A stretch of 64,000 nt of DNA from Candidatus Melainabacteria bacterium (GTDB lineage Bacteria; Cyanobacteriota; Vampirovibrionia; Obscuribacterales; Obscuribacteraceae): the NCBI GenBank assembly GCA_016699165.1, contig CP064963.1, positions 744,001 to 808,000 on the forward strand. Reading direction: 5' to 3'. The position numbers and the translations under genes were made by a program. This document shows, piece after piece, positions 33,095 through 42,485 of this stretch. Position 1 is the stretch's first letter. Each line of letters starts with the position of its first letter. The notes beneath the pieces were generated by a model that was not told the origin of the DNA, made no database searches, and saw nothing but the letters and a program-made list of their open reading frames with translations.

Positions 33095-34033
33095 ATGAAA
33101 AGTAGCACAGTAATTTTAATGGCCCTTTTTTCCTTCTTGCTTGTACAGACAGGTCATTGCCTGGTCCTAGCTAAGACTAAAACAAAACCTATCATCGAAA
33201 AGAAGAAAGTGCCTGTAGCAATATCGCGAAAGTCTATTGTTAAACCCCTTCCCCAGTGGCAGAAAACACGCAATGAATCTCACAAAGAGATTTATGACAA
33301 CGGCAATCTTTTGCGTGGCATAGAGAAGTTGGAACAGTCTATATCTGAGGCAAAAACGGCAAACGCCGATCCCAAAGAGATACTTACTCTGTATAGACTT
33401 TATTTAATTTATACAGGTCGCGCGAAAAATTTTGATGACGCAATCAAAGCTTACGAAGGGGTTATTGAATACGCCGAAAAAGCGGGAAAAATCGAATTGC
33501 GCGATGACACACTTATAACTCTTGCATTTTTCGAATCCGACATGCACCACTACGACAAGTCTATTATTTATGCGCAAAAGGCAATCGATAATGTCACAAA
33601 AAATAGAGGCGAGCACTTTCCCGGACTGATCAGAGCATATGAGCTGCTTGGCTCAACCCAGCTAAAAATGGGAAACTTGACCGCTGCAAAAGAGAATCTA
33701 ACCAAGTCGCTTGCTCTTTCGAATTCGACTTTTGCCAATAACTTTCAAGGCAGTGTTGGACTGGATTTCTATGGACTTGGCTTGATAGCTGAAAAAGAGG
33801 GCGACAAAACGAAAGCACTGGAGTGGTTCCAGAAAGCAAAAGCCAAGTCAGAGGAAATAATCCACCGCTCAGCAGTTTTAACCAAAGCGAACGGCGTCAA
33901 AGTGTCCTTAAATAGTGAAGGTTATTTGAATCGTGTTGACGAAGAAATAAATCCGGTAGAGCGTGAATTTATCTATAAAAATCTTGAATTAGATATTGCA
34001 CGAATACAAGGGCTGGAAAAATCCGAAGAATAA
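33095..34033 (+). CDS. Exported TPR protein
   Basis: A 312-residue protein with a signal peptide (residues 1-27) and TPR-like helices from about residue 65 onwards. Examples are FDDAIKAYEGVIEYAEKAG, HYDKSIIYAQKAI, NLTAAKENLTKSLALS and DKTKALEWFQKAKAKS. No catalytic domain is visible. It probably acts as a scaffold in the periplasm. Confidence 0.75.
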   Translation: MKSSTVILMALFSFLLVQTGHCLVLAKTKTKPIIEKKKVPVAISRKSIVKPLPQWQKTRNESHKEIYDNGNLLRGIEKLEQSISEAKTANADPKEILTLYRLYLIYTGRAKNFDDAIKAYEGVIEYAEKAGKIELRDDTLITLAFFESDMHHYDKSIIYAQKAIDNVTKNRGEHFPGLIRAYELLGSTQLKMGNLTAAKENLTKSLALSNSTFANNFQGSVGLDFYGLGLIAEKEGDKTKALEWFQKAKAKSEEIIHRSAVLTKANGVKVSLNSEGYLNRVDEEINPVEREFIYKNLELDIARIQGLEKSEE

Positions 34034-34183
34034 AGATGTAGGGATTTTACTTGCATTTTTATGAGATTCAGCTTATCTTAAATGGAGCTTGACAACGGCT
34101 AGCGTTTTTATTTGTCTACCTACCTTCCCCGGTAAACTTCCAGTCCCGTTCATACCTGCTCGCTCCCCCAATTCGAGAGTGTT

Positions 34184-35053
34184 ATGCGAAAAACAAACGA
34201 GATCTGGCTGGCAGCCTATGGAGACATGCGCCCACAAAAGCGTAAGTCGATGGCGCCAAACCAGAATAATTCCGACCTTGTGTGCTTGCCTGAAGCAGAC
34301 GATATTTTTGCAAGCATGAGTGTCGACCCTAAAACGACAGTTAATCAATTAAATGCCGTCGGCGGTGTATTTGCTCGCTATCTAAATGAAGTGCAAATGC
34401 ACGGTACCAATCCCGATGTCGCCATTTACAAATTAATTCGCGAAAATCAGGTCTTATTATTTTGTCAGTCAAACGCAATCGTCAATTCGTTTCGAGAATT
34501 TGGCGCAAGGCTGATGCCAGGACTTGCTCGTCGTGGCGCAACACATCTGGTGATTGAACGACCAGAAATTTTTTCAGAAGATTTTTCCAGATTAGTTTTG
34601 GAAGCAGAAAATGCTGGCTTGAAAGTCGATGTAATTTCACCGCAAGATACAGATCCAAGTAAAAATGCAATTACGGCTCTAGCAGCTATTTCTAAAGCAC
34701 TCTGGGATCCAACTGCGCGTGTCATCTTCTGGGGCGGAAACTCTTTTCTTGAAAAGCGTGTCGAAGAAAAAGGATTAGGCGATTATCTTCGCGACAATAA
34801 CATCAAAGCTGCCTCTATCAATGGTGTCAGTGTGGCTGCCGAACACGGCTTGCATCGCTATCCCATGACTGAGTTGATACCACTTTTAGCAGACGCACGA
34901 ATTGTCGAGACAAAGAAAACACCCGACATTGCTAGATGTGTTTACAACACCAGTTCATCTAACAAAGGGACACTATGCGGAGATTTCGATTACTTTTACA
35001 TCGCCGGTAAAAACGATTTAGTTTGTAAGGGCAACAAAAAACTTCCCGCCTAG
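34184..35053 (+). CDS. Protein of unknown function
   Basis: A 289-residue soluble protein with no signal peptide. The middle (LIRENQVLLFCQSNAIVNSFREFGARLMPGLARRGATHLVIE) has the strand-loop-helix pattern of ChaN/erythromycin-esterase-like folds, where a GExH motif normally stands; here the equivalent site reads CQSN, so an active centre of that kind is not supported. A later segment (WDPTARVIFWGGNSFLEKR) is a second alpha/beta unit. I do not assign a family. The palindrome cluster at 35106-35233 lies just downstream. Confidence 0.55.
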   Translation: MRKTNEIWLAAYGDMRPQKRKSMAPNQNNSDLVCLPEADDIFASMSVDPKTTVNQLNAVGGVFARYLNEVQMHGTNPDVAIYKLIRENQVLLFCQSNAIVNSFREFGARLMPGLARRGATHLVIERPEIFSEDFSRLVLEAENAGLKVDVISPQDTDPSKNAITALAAISKALWDPTARVIFWGGNSFLEKRVEEKGLGDYLRDNNIKAASINGVSVAAEHGLHRYPMTELIPLLADARIVETKKTPDIARCVYNTSSSNKGTLCGDFDYFYIAGKNDLVCKGNKKLPA

Positions 35054-35105
35054 CAAAATAATCTACTTTTACAAACATAGGGGACTTTCTATGGTGAACG
35101 TATAA

Positions 35106-35136
35106 CGCGGAACGTTCCGCGCGGAACGCTCCGCGA
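35106..35136. repeat. Tandem GC-rich palindromes
   Basis: A perfect 16-base palindrome, CGCGGAACGTTCCGCG (35106-35121), abuts a near-copy, GCGGAACGCTCCGC (35121-35134), that has one mismatch. The second unit shares CGCTCCGCGA with the 36-bp palindrome 60 bases further on, so they look like variants of one repeat family. Confidence 0.75.
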
Positions 35137-35195
35137 TCAAAATAAAAAGCACGCCTAAGATCCCTCATTTCGATCATAAACATCTGGATTGATCA

Positions 35196-35233
35196 TTTTC
35201 GCGGAGCGCTTAGCGCTAAGCGCTCCGCGAAAA
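35196..35233. repeat. 38-bp perfect palindrome, dispersed copy B
   Basis: Centred between 35214 and 35215, with 19 base pairs in each arm. Its inner 36 bases are identical to the palindrome at 10583-10618. Both lie in intergenic DNA shortly after a plus-strand gene. Confidence 0.9.
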
Positions 35234-35239
35234 AGAAAA

Positions 35240-35271
35240 AAGGGAGCCTTTCGACTCCCTCTTTTATTTTT
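35240..35271. terminator. Bidirectional factor-independent terminator
   Basis: AGGGAG (35241-35246) and CTCCCT (35255-35260) form a stem with an 8-base loop. On the plus strand it is followed by CTTTTATTTTT, on the minus strand by TTTTTTTCTTTTT, so it can end transcripts from both the preceding plus-strand gene and korB. Confidence 0.85.
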
Positions 35272-35293
35272 GCAATACACTCGCTAATCAGAA

Positions 35294-36355
35294 TTACATC
35301 AATGTAGCCATGATTTCATCGAGCGCTTCTTTTGGTGGACGCAAATCATCGGTTTTAAGTCTTGAAAGTGGCGTGTCGACCATATCGAGAACTTGACCGA
35401 AGTTTTGATTGTCTTCATTGATATAGAGCAATCCGGTAAGCAAGTGACCATCTTTGTGCGATTGATAGATAGCACTTTCAGCAGCTAAACGATCGGTAGG
35501 ATCGTAATCCTGACCAAGCTTTTTCAGTTGCAAGTGCGAGCCATCGTGCAATTCGACAGTGCGGACTTCGCCTTCTTCATAGTCTACAGAGATTTGCTCG
35601 TAGAATGGGACATAACCCAACTCGTGCAAAGGTGTGTCGGTTTCTTTCACTTTCTTGTAGGACTTAGAAGAACCTTCGTGATTATTGAAAGTGACACAGG
35701 GGCTGATGACGTCTAAGATTGCAGTGCCGCGGTGCGAGATTGCAGCTTTGAGCAATGCAACTAGTTGTCTTGGGTCGCCTGCAAACGAACGTCCAACGAA
35801 GCTGCAACCAAGTTCGATAGCAAGACCGCAAAGATCGATTGCATTCAAGTGATTGGCGGTTCCGTCTTTGAGTTTGGAGCCTTGATCGGCAGTAGCGGAG
35901 AATTGACCTTTGGTCAGACCGTATACGCCGTTGTCTTCGCAGACATAGACTATCGGAATATTTCTGCGAATCATGTGGCAGAACTGTCCAAGACCAATAC
36001 TTGCTGTATCGCCGTCGCCTGAGACGCCCACATAGATCAATTTCTGATTAGCAAGAAAAGCTCCAGTGGCTACAGAAGGCATTCTTCCATGCACAGAGTT
36101 GAAACCGTGCGAGCGTGAAAGGAAGTATGCAGGTGTTTTACTTGAGCATCCAATACCACTTAATTTTGCCACTTGATGCGGTTCAATGTTCAATTCCCAA
36201 AAGGCTTTGATTAGCTGACTGGTGATGGCATCGTGACCGCAACCATCGCAAAGTGTCGATGGGGAGCCTTTGTAATCTGCTAGAGTCAAACCTAGCTTGT
36301 TGGTTTGAGGAGCTTTAGGAGCTGGTGATGCGGGTGTTGTATCTGCTGTAACCAT
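35294..36355 (-). CDS. korB: 2-oxoacid:ferredoxin oxidoreductase beta subunit
   Basis: A 353-residue protein with the thiamine diphosphate motif GDGDTASIG followed after about 25 residues by EDNGVYGLTKGQ, plus the opening CDGCGHD and a SGIGCSSKTP block, as in KorB/OorB. It catalyses oxidative decarboxylation of a 2-oxoacid (2-oxoglutarate or pyruvate) to an acyl-CoA with reduction of ferredoxin. It is coupled to korA (TAATG overlap). No separate gamma gene is present because the gamma domain is fused into KorA. Confidence 0.92.
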   Translation of the reverse strand: MVTADTTPASPAPKAPQTNKLGLTLADYKGSPSTLCDGCGHDAITSQLIKAFWELNIEPHQVAKLSGIGCSSKTPAYFLSRSHGFNSVHGRMPSVATGAFLANQKLIYVGVSGDGDTASIGLGQFCHMIRRNIPIVYVCEDNGVYGLTKGQFSATADQGSKLKDGTANHLNAIDLCGLAIELGCSFVGRSFAGDPRQLVALLKAAISHRGTAILDVISPCVTFNNHEGSSKSYKKVKETDTPLHELGYVPFYEQISVDYEEGEVRTVELHDGSHLQLKKLGQDYDPTDRLAAESAIYQSHKDGHLLTGLLYINEDNQNFGQVLDMVDTPLSRLKTDDLRPPKEALDEIMATLM

Positions 36356-38190
36356 TATTTCTTCTCCTGCTCTTTTTTCAAAATGCTGTCGGTGATGAAC
36401 TGAGCATCAATCGGCATACCGGTGTAATGGGTTACAGCAACAAGCTTGCCAGCCAGTTCTGGGTAATCCATGATGATTAGCTTTTGCAATTGTGCATCGC
36501 GGTTCTGTTCAACCACGTAAACTCTGTCGTGACTTTGAACGAATTCCACCACATCCTTGCTAATTGGAAGCGCTCTCAGACGCAAATAGCTTGTTTGTGT
36601 TTTTGCATCATTCAATTGGTCGCGCGACTCAACAACGGCGAAGTCGCTTGAGCCATACGCGATAATGCCAATCTTGGCGCCCTGGACTTTGTCCACGACA
36701 GGTTTTGGCATAATCTTGCGAGCGGTTTCGGTCTTCTTGTTTAGACGATCCATCAAATTGACATAATCGGCTGAGCGCTCGGAGTAAAGAGCATCTTCAT
36801 TGTGACCTGAGCCACGGGTGAAGTATGCAGCTTTTGGATGTTCGGTACCAGGGATGGTTCTATAAGGAATTCCATCTCCGTCCACATCTTTGTAGCGGGA
36901 GAATCCACCGAGTTTCTCAAGATCTTCTTTGGAAAGAACTTTGCCTCTGTCCATCGGAGTAGTTGGATAAGTGAAAGGATCAGACATCCAGTTGTTCATT
37001 CCCAGATCAAGATCTGTCAGAACGAAAACTGGCTGTTGAAGGCGCTCTGCAAGATTGAAAGCTTCAACGGCAAGGTCGAAACATTCACTAACTGAACCAG
37101 GCAAAAGAATTGGGTGCTTGGTATCACCATGAGAGAGCAAGTAAGTCGACATCAAGTCGGCTTGCGATGTACGTGTTGGCAATCCGGTGGATGGACCGAC
37201 GCGCTGCACGTCGAAAATAACAGTTGGGATTTCGGTGAAATAACCAAATCCAGCAAATTCAGACATGAGCGAAATGCCAGGACCCGACGTCGATGTCATC
37301 GAGCGAGCACCTGCCCAACCGGCTCCAAGAGCCATTCCTACTGCAGCCAATTCGTCTTCGGCTTGAACGACTGCAAAAGTAGCCTTGCCTGTTTTCTTGT
37401 CTTTGCGATACTGCTCAAGGTAGTCGATGAGCTGTTCGCAGAGGCTTGAAGAAGGAGTGATTGGATACCAGGTTACAACTGAAATTCCAGCAAACAAACA
37501 ACCAAGAGCTGCAGCTCCGTTTCCGTCGATGATTATTTTGCCTTTAGTTTTGTCCAGGCGTTCGACTTTGAAGGGGTCTTGTTTGGTGATGTTTTCTTGT
37601 GCCCATTTACGTCCGGCCATTGCGGCGCCGACGTTGAGGGCAATCGCTTTTTCTTTGCCTTCGAACTGTTGGGCTATGGCTTTGTCGATTTCAACTTGGT
37701 CGATATCGAGAATGTGTGCCACCACGCCGACATAAATGATGTTGGTTAGGAGCTTACGAAGCTTGATGTTCTCAGTTGCCTCAACTGCTAATTGCGAGAA
37801 TGGCACCAAATAGTGGATGACATCTTGTCTCACTTTGTCCAGATTGAGTTCGACCGGGCTTACGCAAACAGCACCTTTGGGCAAAGACTTAACGTCTTCA
37901 ACGGCGGTTTGCGGGTTCATCGCAACCAGTATGTCTACGTGCTCAGTGCGAGCTACGTAGCCATTTTTGTTGACACGGATGGTGAACCAGGTCGGCAGAC
38001 CCATGATGTTGGAAGGGAAAAGATTCTTTCCGGAAACCGGAATTCCCATTTGAAAAATAGAGCGCATGAGCACCGTATTTGATGATTGGCTTCCAGAGCC
38101 GTTCACGGTGGCTACGTGGATAGAAAATTCATTGATTTTCTGTCCTTTGCTTTCAATAGTTTCTTTGCTATTTGCAGCTAATGTATTCAC
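36355..38190 (-). CDS. korA: 2-oxoacid:ferredoxin oxidoreductase alpha subunit with fused gamma domain
   Basis: A 611-residue protein beginning at GTG 38190. Residues 20-195 are the gamma domain (GSGSQSSNTVLMRSIFQMG), followed by the alpha domain from about 215 (NGAAALGCLFAG, then YPITPSSSL, and the QAEDELAAVGMALGAGWAGAR block). The gamma-alpha fusion is the usual arrangement in many archaeal and bacterial KorA proteins. The specific substrate is not certain from sequence, but the fusion and the partner favour 2-oxoglutarate. Reduced ferredoxin from this enzyme could meet the [2Fe-2S] or iron-sulfur proteins encoded elsewhere in the window. Confidence 0.92.
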   Translation of the reverse strand: MNTLAANSKETIESKGQKINEFSIHVATVNGSGSQSSNTVLMRSIFQMGIPVSGKNLFPSNIMGLPTWFTIRVNKNGYVARTEHVDILVAMNPQTAVEDVKSLPKGAVCVSPVELNLDKVRQDVIHYLVPFSQLAVEATENIKLRKLLTNIIYVGVVAHILDIDQVEIDKAIAQQFEGKEKAIALNVGAAMAGRKWAQENITKQDPFKVERLDKTKGKIIIDGNGAAALGCLFAGISVVTWYPITPSSSLCEQLIDYLEQYRKDKKTGKATFAVVQAEDELAAVGMALGAGWAGARSMTSTSGPGISLMSEFAGFGYFTEIPTVIFDVQRVGPSTGLPTRTSQADLMSTYLLSHGDTKHPILLPGSVSECFDLAVEAFNLAERLQQPVFVLTDLDLGMNNWMSDPFTYPTTPMDRGKVLSKEDLEKLGGFSRYKDVDGDGIPYRTIPGTEHPKAAYFTRGSGHNEDALYSERSADYVNLMDRLNKKTETARKIMPKPVVDKVQGAKIGIIAYGSSDFAVVESRDQLNDAKTQTSYLRLRALPISKDVVEFVQSHDRVYVVEQNRDAQLQKLIIMDYPELAGKLVAVTHYTGMPIDAQFITDSILKKEQEKK

Positions 38191-38297
38191 GTTTAATTAC
38201 CTTGAAATGGCGTTGTTTCGACTTTACAAGTCTAACAAGCAATGTTCAAAGCAAGGCTCGATTTAGTCAAATCTATATAGTTCGTAAAAAAGTTAAA

Positions 38298-40007
38298 TCA
38301 GCTAGGGTTAATCTCGTCCACATTTAGGCTGATTTCACACAGCATTGGACCATCTGAAGCAAATAACTTAGCAAGCTCTAACTCTAGATAGTTGAAGCGC
38401 TCGACTTTGACACCCTGAACTCCGTAGCCTTTGGCGATACTTACAAGGTCGATGTCCGGATTGGAAAACTTCCAGCGTGGCGGTTTGCGAGCGGGTGCCG
38501 AGGGTTGTAAGTTCAAGTTGGCAACGCCAGAGCTTTTGCAAACGACAAATTTTAGATTGAGCTTATAATGCGCAGCAGTCCAGAGAGCCTGCAAATTATC
38601 AAGCAAAGACTCATCCGAAGTCAGACAAATGACTGGAATGTCGCCAGACGCCCAGTTAATGCCAAGTGCGGAGCCTGCAGCCCAGCCCGAGACACCCGAG
38701 GTGGTCGAAAAATATGACGATCCACTTTCAAACCCGACCAACTCGAAGGGTTTGACATCTTTATTTATCAAGTCGCACACTACAATGGACTTGGCAGGGC
38801 GCACCCCATCGAGCAATTTTAAAAGCCAGTTGAGCGAGCAAGCATCGTCTGGTCCAGAATAAACGAGTAACTCGTCTTTGGCTGCGCGCTCATTTTGAAT
38901 GTCTTGAACAATTTTATTAGCTCTTTGATTTGTGCTGCTGAGCCAATTTTTGTCGGCAGATAGTTGAATTTCGGCTCGAAGCTTAGCCAGGCTTTCTGCA
39001 ATATTTGCGTTGGCAGATAAGTTAGAGCGCAGCGTTTTGCCACCTAGATGCGGGTCCATATTTATCTGGATAACTAAGCCGTGATCTGGAACGAGTGACG
39101 GCTCTTCCTGTCGGCTTGGCAGGCGAGTCTGCACACCAAGCAAGATGAAAACATCATGCTTTTTCAGCTTTTGACAGGCTTCTTGACCGTTAAGCGGCAA
39201 GACGCCAGCAAACTGGGGATGGCGATTTGGGAAGTTCACTCCCACTGGAAGCGACTCGCTGTAGACAGGGCAACCGATGGTTTCAGCCAACATCACCACT
39301 TCGTTTCTGGCTTTGTATTGCGACACTTCATTACCAGCCACAATAACAGGAGATGAGCAATCCATAAGCTCTTTAGCCATTTTTTGAATAAACGAATCAT
39401 CAGCACCAGCAAGTGGGCTAATAACCGGTGGCAAAGTAATGTCTGCTGCAGCTGTAGACAAAAGCAAATTGAGCGGGAGTGAAAGGACCACAGGTCCCTT
39501 AGGGGCAGAAAATGCCTCATGGAAAGCGCGTCTTATCAGGCGGCAAACTTCTTTGGCAGTGTTTGCCTGTGCTGTCCACTTAGCCACAGGGCGCATATAC
39601 GAGGTGAAGTCGGTCACGAGCATCGATTCGTCGTTAAGGATATGCGAGTCTTCTTGGTCGGCAAGAATAACGAGTGGAACTTGATCACGAGAGGCGGCAT
39701 AAACAGCTGGCAATATTTTAAGCGCTGCTTGTCCGGCAGAAATGTTCATCACCGCGGGAAGTCCAGTAGCTTGAGCATAACCAGAAGCCATAAAAATCGC
39801 TCCCAGTTCGCCAAGTCCGCCCACAAAGCTCAAGCTTTTGTCTTTGTGGTCTGAGCTCTTTAAAAGTGCCGCCGTAATGGGCGAATCGGCAGCAGCGCTT
39901 GAGCCGAAAATGTATCTTGCACCTTCACCTTTAATCTGCTCGAGCACTTTGTGCACGGTCAATTTTTTGGCGGTACTTTGGGGAGATGTTGCAGGTGATG
40001 CGCTCAT
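38298..40007 (-). CDS. Acetolactate-synthase-like ThDP-fold protein with degenerate cofactor motif
   Basis: A 569-residue protein with the three-domain layout of ThDP enzymes such as acetolactate synthase or benzoylformate decarboxylase. The N-terminal domain keeps the catalytic Glu (Glu67 in GELGAIFMASGYA). In the C-terminal domain, where GDG and, about 25 residues on, NN should bind Mg-ThDP, the sequence reads SDE (464-466) and KS (491-492). Cofactor binding is therefore doubtful. It is transcribed in the same direction as korAB, 107 bases upstream. It may be a catalytically dead paralogue or have a regulatory role. Confidence 0.8.
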   Translation of the reverse strand: MSASPATSPQSTAKKLTVHKVLEQIKGEGARYIFGSSAAADSPITAALLKSSDHKDKSLSFVGGLGELGAIFMASGYAQATGLPAVMNISAGQAALKILPAVYAASRDQVPLVILADQEDSHILNDESMLVTDFTSYMRPVAKWTAQANTAKEVCRLIRRAFHEAFSAPKGPVVLSLPLNLLLSTAAADITLPPVISPLAGADDSFIQKMAKELMDCSSPVIVAGNEVSQYKARNEVVMLAETIGCPVYSESLPVGVNFPNRHPQFAGVLPLNGQEACQKLKKHDVFILLGVQTRLPSRQEEPSLVPDHGLVIQINMDPHLGGKTLRSNLSANANIAESLAKLRAEIQLSADKNWLSSTNQRANKIVQDIQNERAAKDELLVYSGPDDACSLNWLLKLLDGVRPAKSIVVCDLINKDVKPFELVGFESGSSYFSTTSGVSGWAAGSALGINWASGDIPVICLTSDESLLDNLQALWTAAHYKLNLKFVVCKSSGVANLNLQPSAPARKPPRWKFSNPDIDLVSIAKGYGVQGVKVERFNYLELELAKLFASDGPMLCEISLNVDEINPS

Positions 40008-40062
40008 GGCTTTCCTTATGAAAACATGTACACTATACAGAGTACTTGGACAGAAAAAAATT

Positions 40063-41388
40063 ATGGCATGTCAGGCGATAAAAACCTTTTATGGACACAT
40101 AATTTATGCCCGCGACGAGAAAAAACTCGTTGAGCACAAAACGGGTGCGCTTTCAGTAGACGAATTCGGTCGGATATATTTTTGTGGCTCAAAAGAAGAC
40201 CTCCAAACTCTGGTAAAAGCTGGCGAGTGCCGGATTACAGAGACAATTGATGTTGGCGAAAAGCTAATTCTGCCAGGCTTTGTAGACACGCATTTACATT
40301 TGCCTCAGTTTGGACAAACAGGCAAATACGGCAAACATCTTCTTGGCTGGCTTGAAACTTTTATTTTTCCAGAAGAGGCAAAATTTCAGGACGAAAAATA
40401 TGCCTACAAAATTAGCGAGTGGTTTTTTCATGAGCTGTTAAAAAACGGCACCACCACCGCAAATATTTTTACCACTATTCACAAACAAGCTTGCGATGCC
40501 GCTTTTGAAGTAGCAAGCAAAGCTGGCATCAAAGCAATTATGGGCAAAGTGATTATGAATCGCAACTGCCCCGACTATCTAGTTGAAGACAGTGTTCAAG
40601 CCATAAAAGGCAGTGTCGAATTAATGGAGAAATGGCACGGTCACGACAACAATAGATTGCTTTATGCCTTCATTCCGCGCTTTGCACCAAGCTGCACCAA
40701 TGACTTGCTGAATTCAATTGGCGAGCAATACAAAGCCAATCCCGGCACTTACTTGCACACACATGTAAGCGAGTCCAGTGCCGAAGTGAAATGGGTACAA
40801 GAGCTTTTTCCAGAAGCCAAATGCTACACAGACGTCTACACAAAAGCAGGACTGCTTGGAGCAAATTCCATTTTGGCTCATGCGATTCATTTGAACGAGC
40901 ATGACTACAAAGCAATCTGCGACTCAGATTCAGCTCTTGCACATTGTCCAAGCTCCAACTTCTTTTTAAAAAGCGGAGCTTTTCCGTTTGCAACTGCAGA
41001 GAAAAAACAAATTCGCTTTGGACTGGGTTCAGACATTGGCGCTGGTCCGCAAATGAGTTTGTTTCAAGTAATGAAAGATGCCTTTTATATCCAGCCCGAT
41101 CTATGGATCGAACCGGCAAAACTCTTTTACAGAGCCACTCTAGGCGGGGCTAAAGCCTTAAACTTGCACGAAACCACAGGCTCGCTTGAAGTTGGCAAAG
41201 ACGCCGATTTCATCATCGTCAATCCAGACAACAAATCAAATATTCCGGCTAACATACTGCAAAAAGAAATAGACGAAATTTTATCCAGCCTCGTTTTTCT
41301 AGGCGACGACCGGGTTGTGGAGTCAACGTTTGTCAGAGGCAAATGTGTTTTCGGTGCGTCTCTGCTAAACTCTTTAGTCTCCACATAA
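40063..41388 (+). CDS. guaD: Guanine deaminase
   Basis: A 441-residue amidohydrolase from ATG 40063; upstream in-frame starts overlap the divergent gene and add unrelated sequence. Zinc ligands are visible in GFVDTHLHLPQ, then HTHVSES, HAIHL and the late GLGSDIGAG Asp. GKHLLGWLETFIFPEE and ALAHCPSSNFFL are typical of guanine deaminase. It converts guanine to xanthine and ammonia. The gene is followed 22 bases on by hpt, forming a purine salvage pair. Confidence 0.93.
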   Translation: MACQAIKTFYGHIIYARDEKKLVEHKTGALSVDEFGRIYFCGSKEDLQTLVKAGECRITETIDVGEKLILPGFVDTHLHLPQFGQTGKYGKHLLGWLETFIFPEEAKFQDEKYAYKISEWFFHELLKNGTTTANIFTTIHKQACDAAFEVASKAGIKAIMGKVIMNRNCPDYLVEDSVQAIKGSVELMEKWHGHDNNRLLYAFIPRFAPSCTNDLLNSIGEQYKANPGTYLHTHVSESSAEVKWVQELFPEAKCYTDVYTKAGLLGANSILAHAIHLNEHDYKAICDSDSALAHCPSSNFFLKSGAFPFATAEKKQIRFGLGSDIGAGPQMSLFQVMKDAFYIQPDLWIEPAKLFYRATLGGAKALNLHETTGSLEVGKDADFIIVNPDNKSNIPANILQKEIDEILSSLVFLGDDRVVESTFVRGKCVFGASLLNSLVST

Positions 41389-41410
41389 AACGAGTCAGCG
41401 AGGACCTGCC

Positions 41411-41965
41411 ATGACTTCTGCTCAACAGTCGAAACGCGCCCAAGTGAAAGTAATTTATTCAGCAGAGCAAATTCAGGCTCGCATAAAAGAGTTAGGCAAA
41501 CAAATCAGCAAAGACTACTCTGGCGTTGATAAGCCAGTAGTGATTGGCGTAATGAAAGGTGCCATCTGCTTTTTGGCAGATTTGTTACGCGAAGTCAAAA
41601 TCGATCAGCCCATGCAAGTTGAATTTGTCCGCCTTGCAAGCTATGGTGCAGCTACTGAAAGCTCAGGCACTGTACAAGCGCCTTATCTGGACTTGCCCAA
41701 TTTGTATCAACGCAACATCATTGTAGTAGAAGATATTGTTGATTCCGGTCGCACAGCGCACTTCTTCATGAACTATCTCAAAGACCAATTCGACCCCAAG
41801 TCGCTTAAGCTTGCTTGTTTTCTCGACAAGCCATCGCGCCGAGCAGTTGAATTCACTGCTGACTATGTCGGCTTTACAATCGAAGATTTGTTTGTAATCG
41901 GCTACGGGCTCGATTACAACGAGAACTATAGAGAGCTTCCTTACCTGGGCGAATACACCCCGTAA
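41411..41965 (+). CDS. hpt: Hypoxanthine phosphoribosyltransferase
   Basis: A 184-residue protein with the PRPP-binding motif VVEDIVDSGRT, the GVMKGAICFLADL segment and the late KPSRRAVEFTADYVGF and IGYGLDYNENYRELPYLG blocks of bacterial HPRT. It salvages hypoxanthine or guanine to IMP or GMP. Its neighbour guaD competes for guanine, which sets the balance between salvage and breakdown. Confidence 0.94.
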   Translation: MTSAQQSKRAQVKVIYSAEQIQARIKELGKQISKDYSGVDKPVVIGVMKGAICFLADLLREVKIDQPMQVEFVRLASYGAATESSGTVQAPYLDLPNLYQRNIIVVEDIVDSGRTAHFFMNYLKDQFDPKSLKLACFLDKPSRRAVEFTADYVGFTIEDLFVIGYGLDYNENYRELPYLGEYTP

Positions 41966-42020
41966 AGCTGCTCATAATATAAAGATTGCTTTTAGAGCGA
42001 GGCCGGTTAAACTATCTAGT

Positions 42021-42479
42021 ATGGCGGCAAAACGTAATTCATCTGGTCAGAGCGTAGTAGAAATTGGCATCTCAGTCTTTCTACTCATTATTTTGTCGCT
42101 TGTAATCGCCAATATTTTCGTTATTTCAAAAGCGCAAACTTATAATGAGCGAGTTTGTCGCGACTCCATTTTGCTTGCTGGCAAAGCTGCGCTCGATGGC
42201 AATGACTCGAACAAAGTTTTCAAAGCAGCCACTGGTGGCATGGAAAACTGCGGTATGGGTGGCTTCTTCATACGCCGCCCTGAATATACAATTTTTTCCG
42301 ATGATATCACCAAAGATACCACTGAACGCATTTTGAAATTGCAAACACGCACTAAAGTGCTTGTGCCTTGCCCGGTTCTAGTATTCGATCCGGGACTTTC
42401 AACTAATCCTATTTTGGAAGTGAAAACGACTTACACTTACAAAATCAAAAATCCAAAGCCTTTTAAATCAGAACGCTAA
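42021..42479 (+). CDS. TadE-like pseudopilin
   Basis: A 152-residue protein starting with GQSVVEIGISVFLLIILS, the TadE-like opening: a short basic N-terminus, Glu at position 5 of the hydrophobic run, and one long helix (about 15-40). The extracytoplasmic part has three Cys residues. TadE-like pseudopilins belong to Flp/Tad pili, but no other tad gene is nearby. Confidence 0.7.
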   Translation: MAAKRNSSGQSVVEIGISVFLLIILSLVIANIFVISKAQTYNERVCRDSILLAGKAALDGNDSNKVFKAATGGMENCGMGGFFIRRPEYTIFSDDITKDTTERILKLQTRTKVLVPCPVLVFDPGLSTNPILEVKTTYTYKIKNPKPFKSER

Positions 42480-42485
42480 TCTGTT

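Noticed and set aside
39838..40062. An N-terminal extension of guanine deaminase
   Set aside because: The added 75 residues overlap the divergent ThDP-fold gene and show no similarity to deaminases; ATG 40063 is the natural start.
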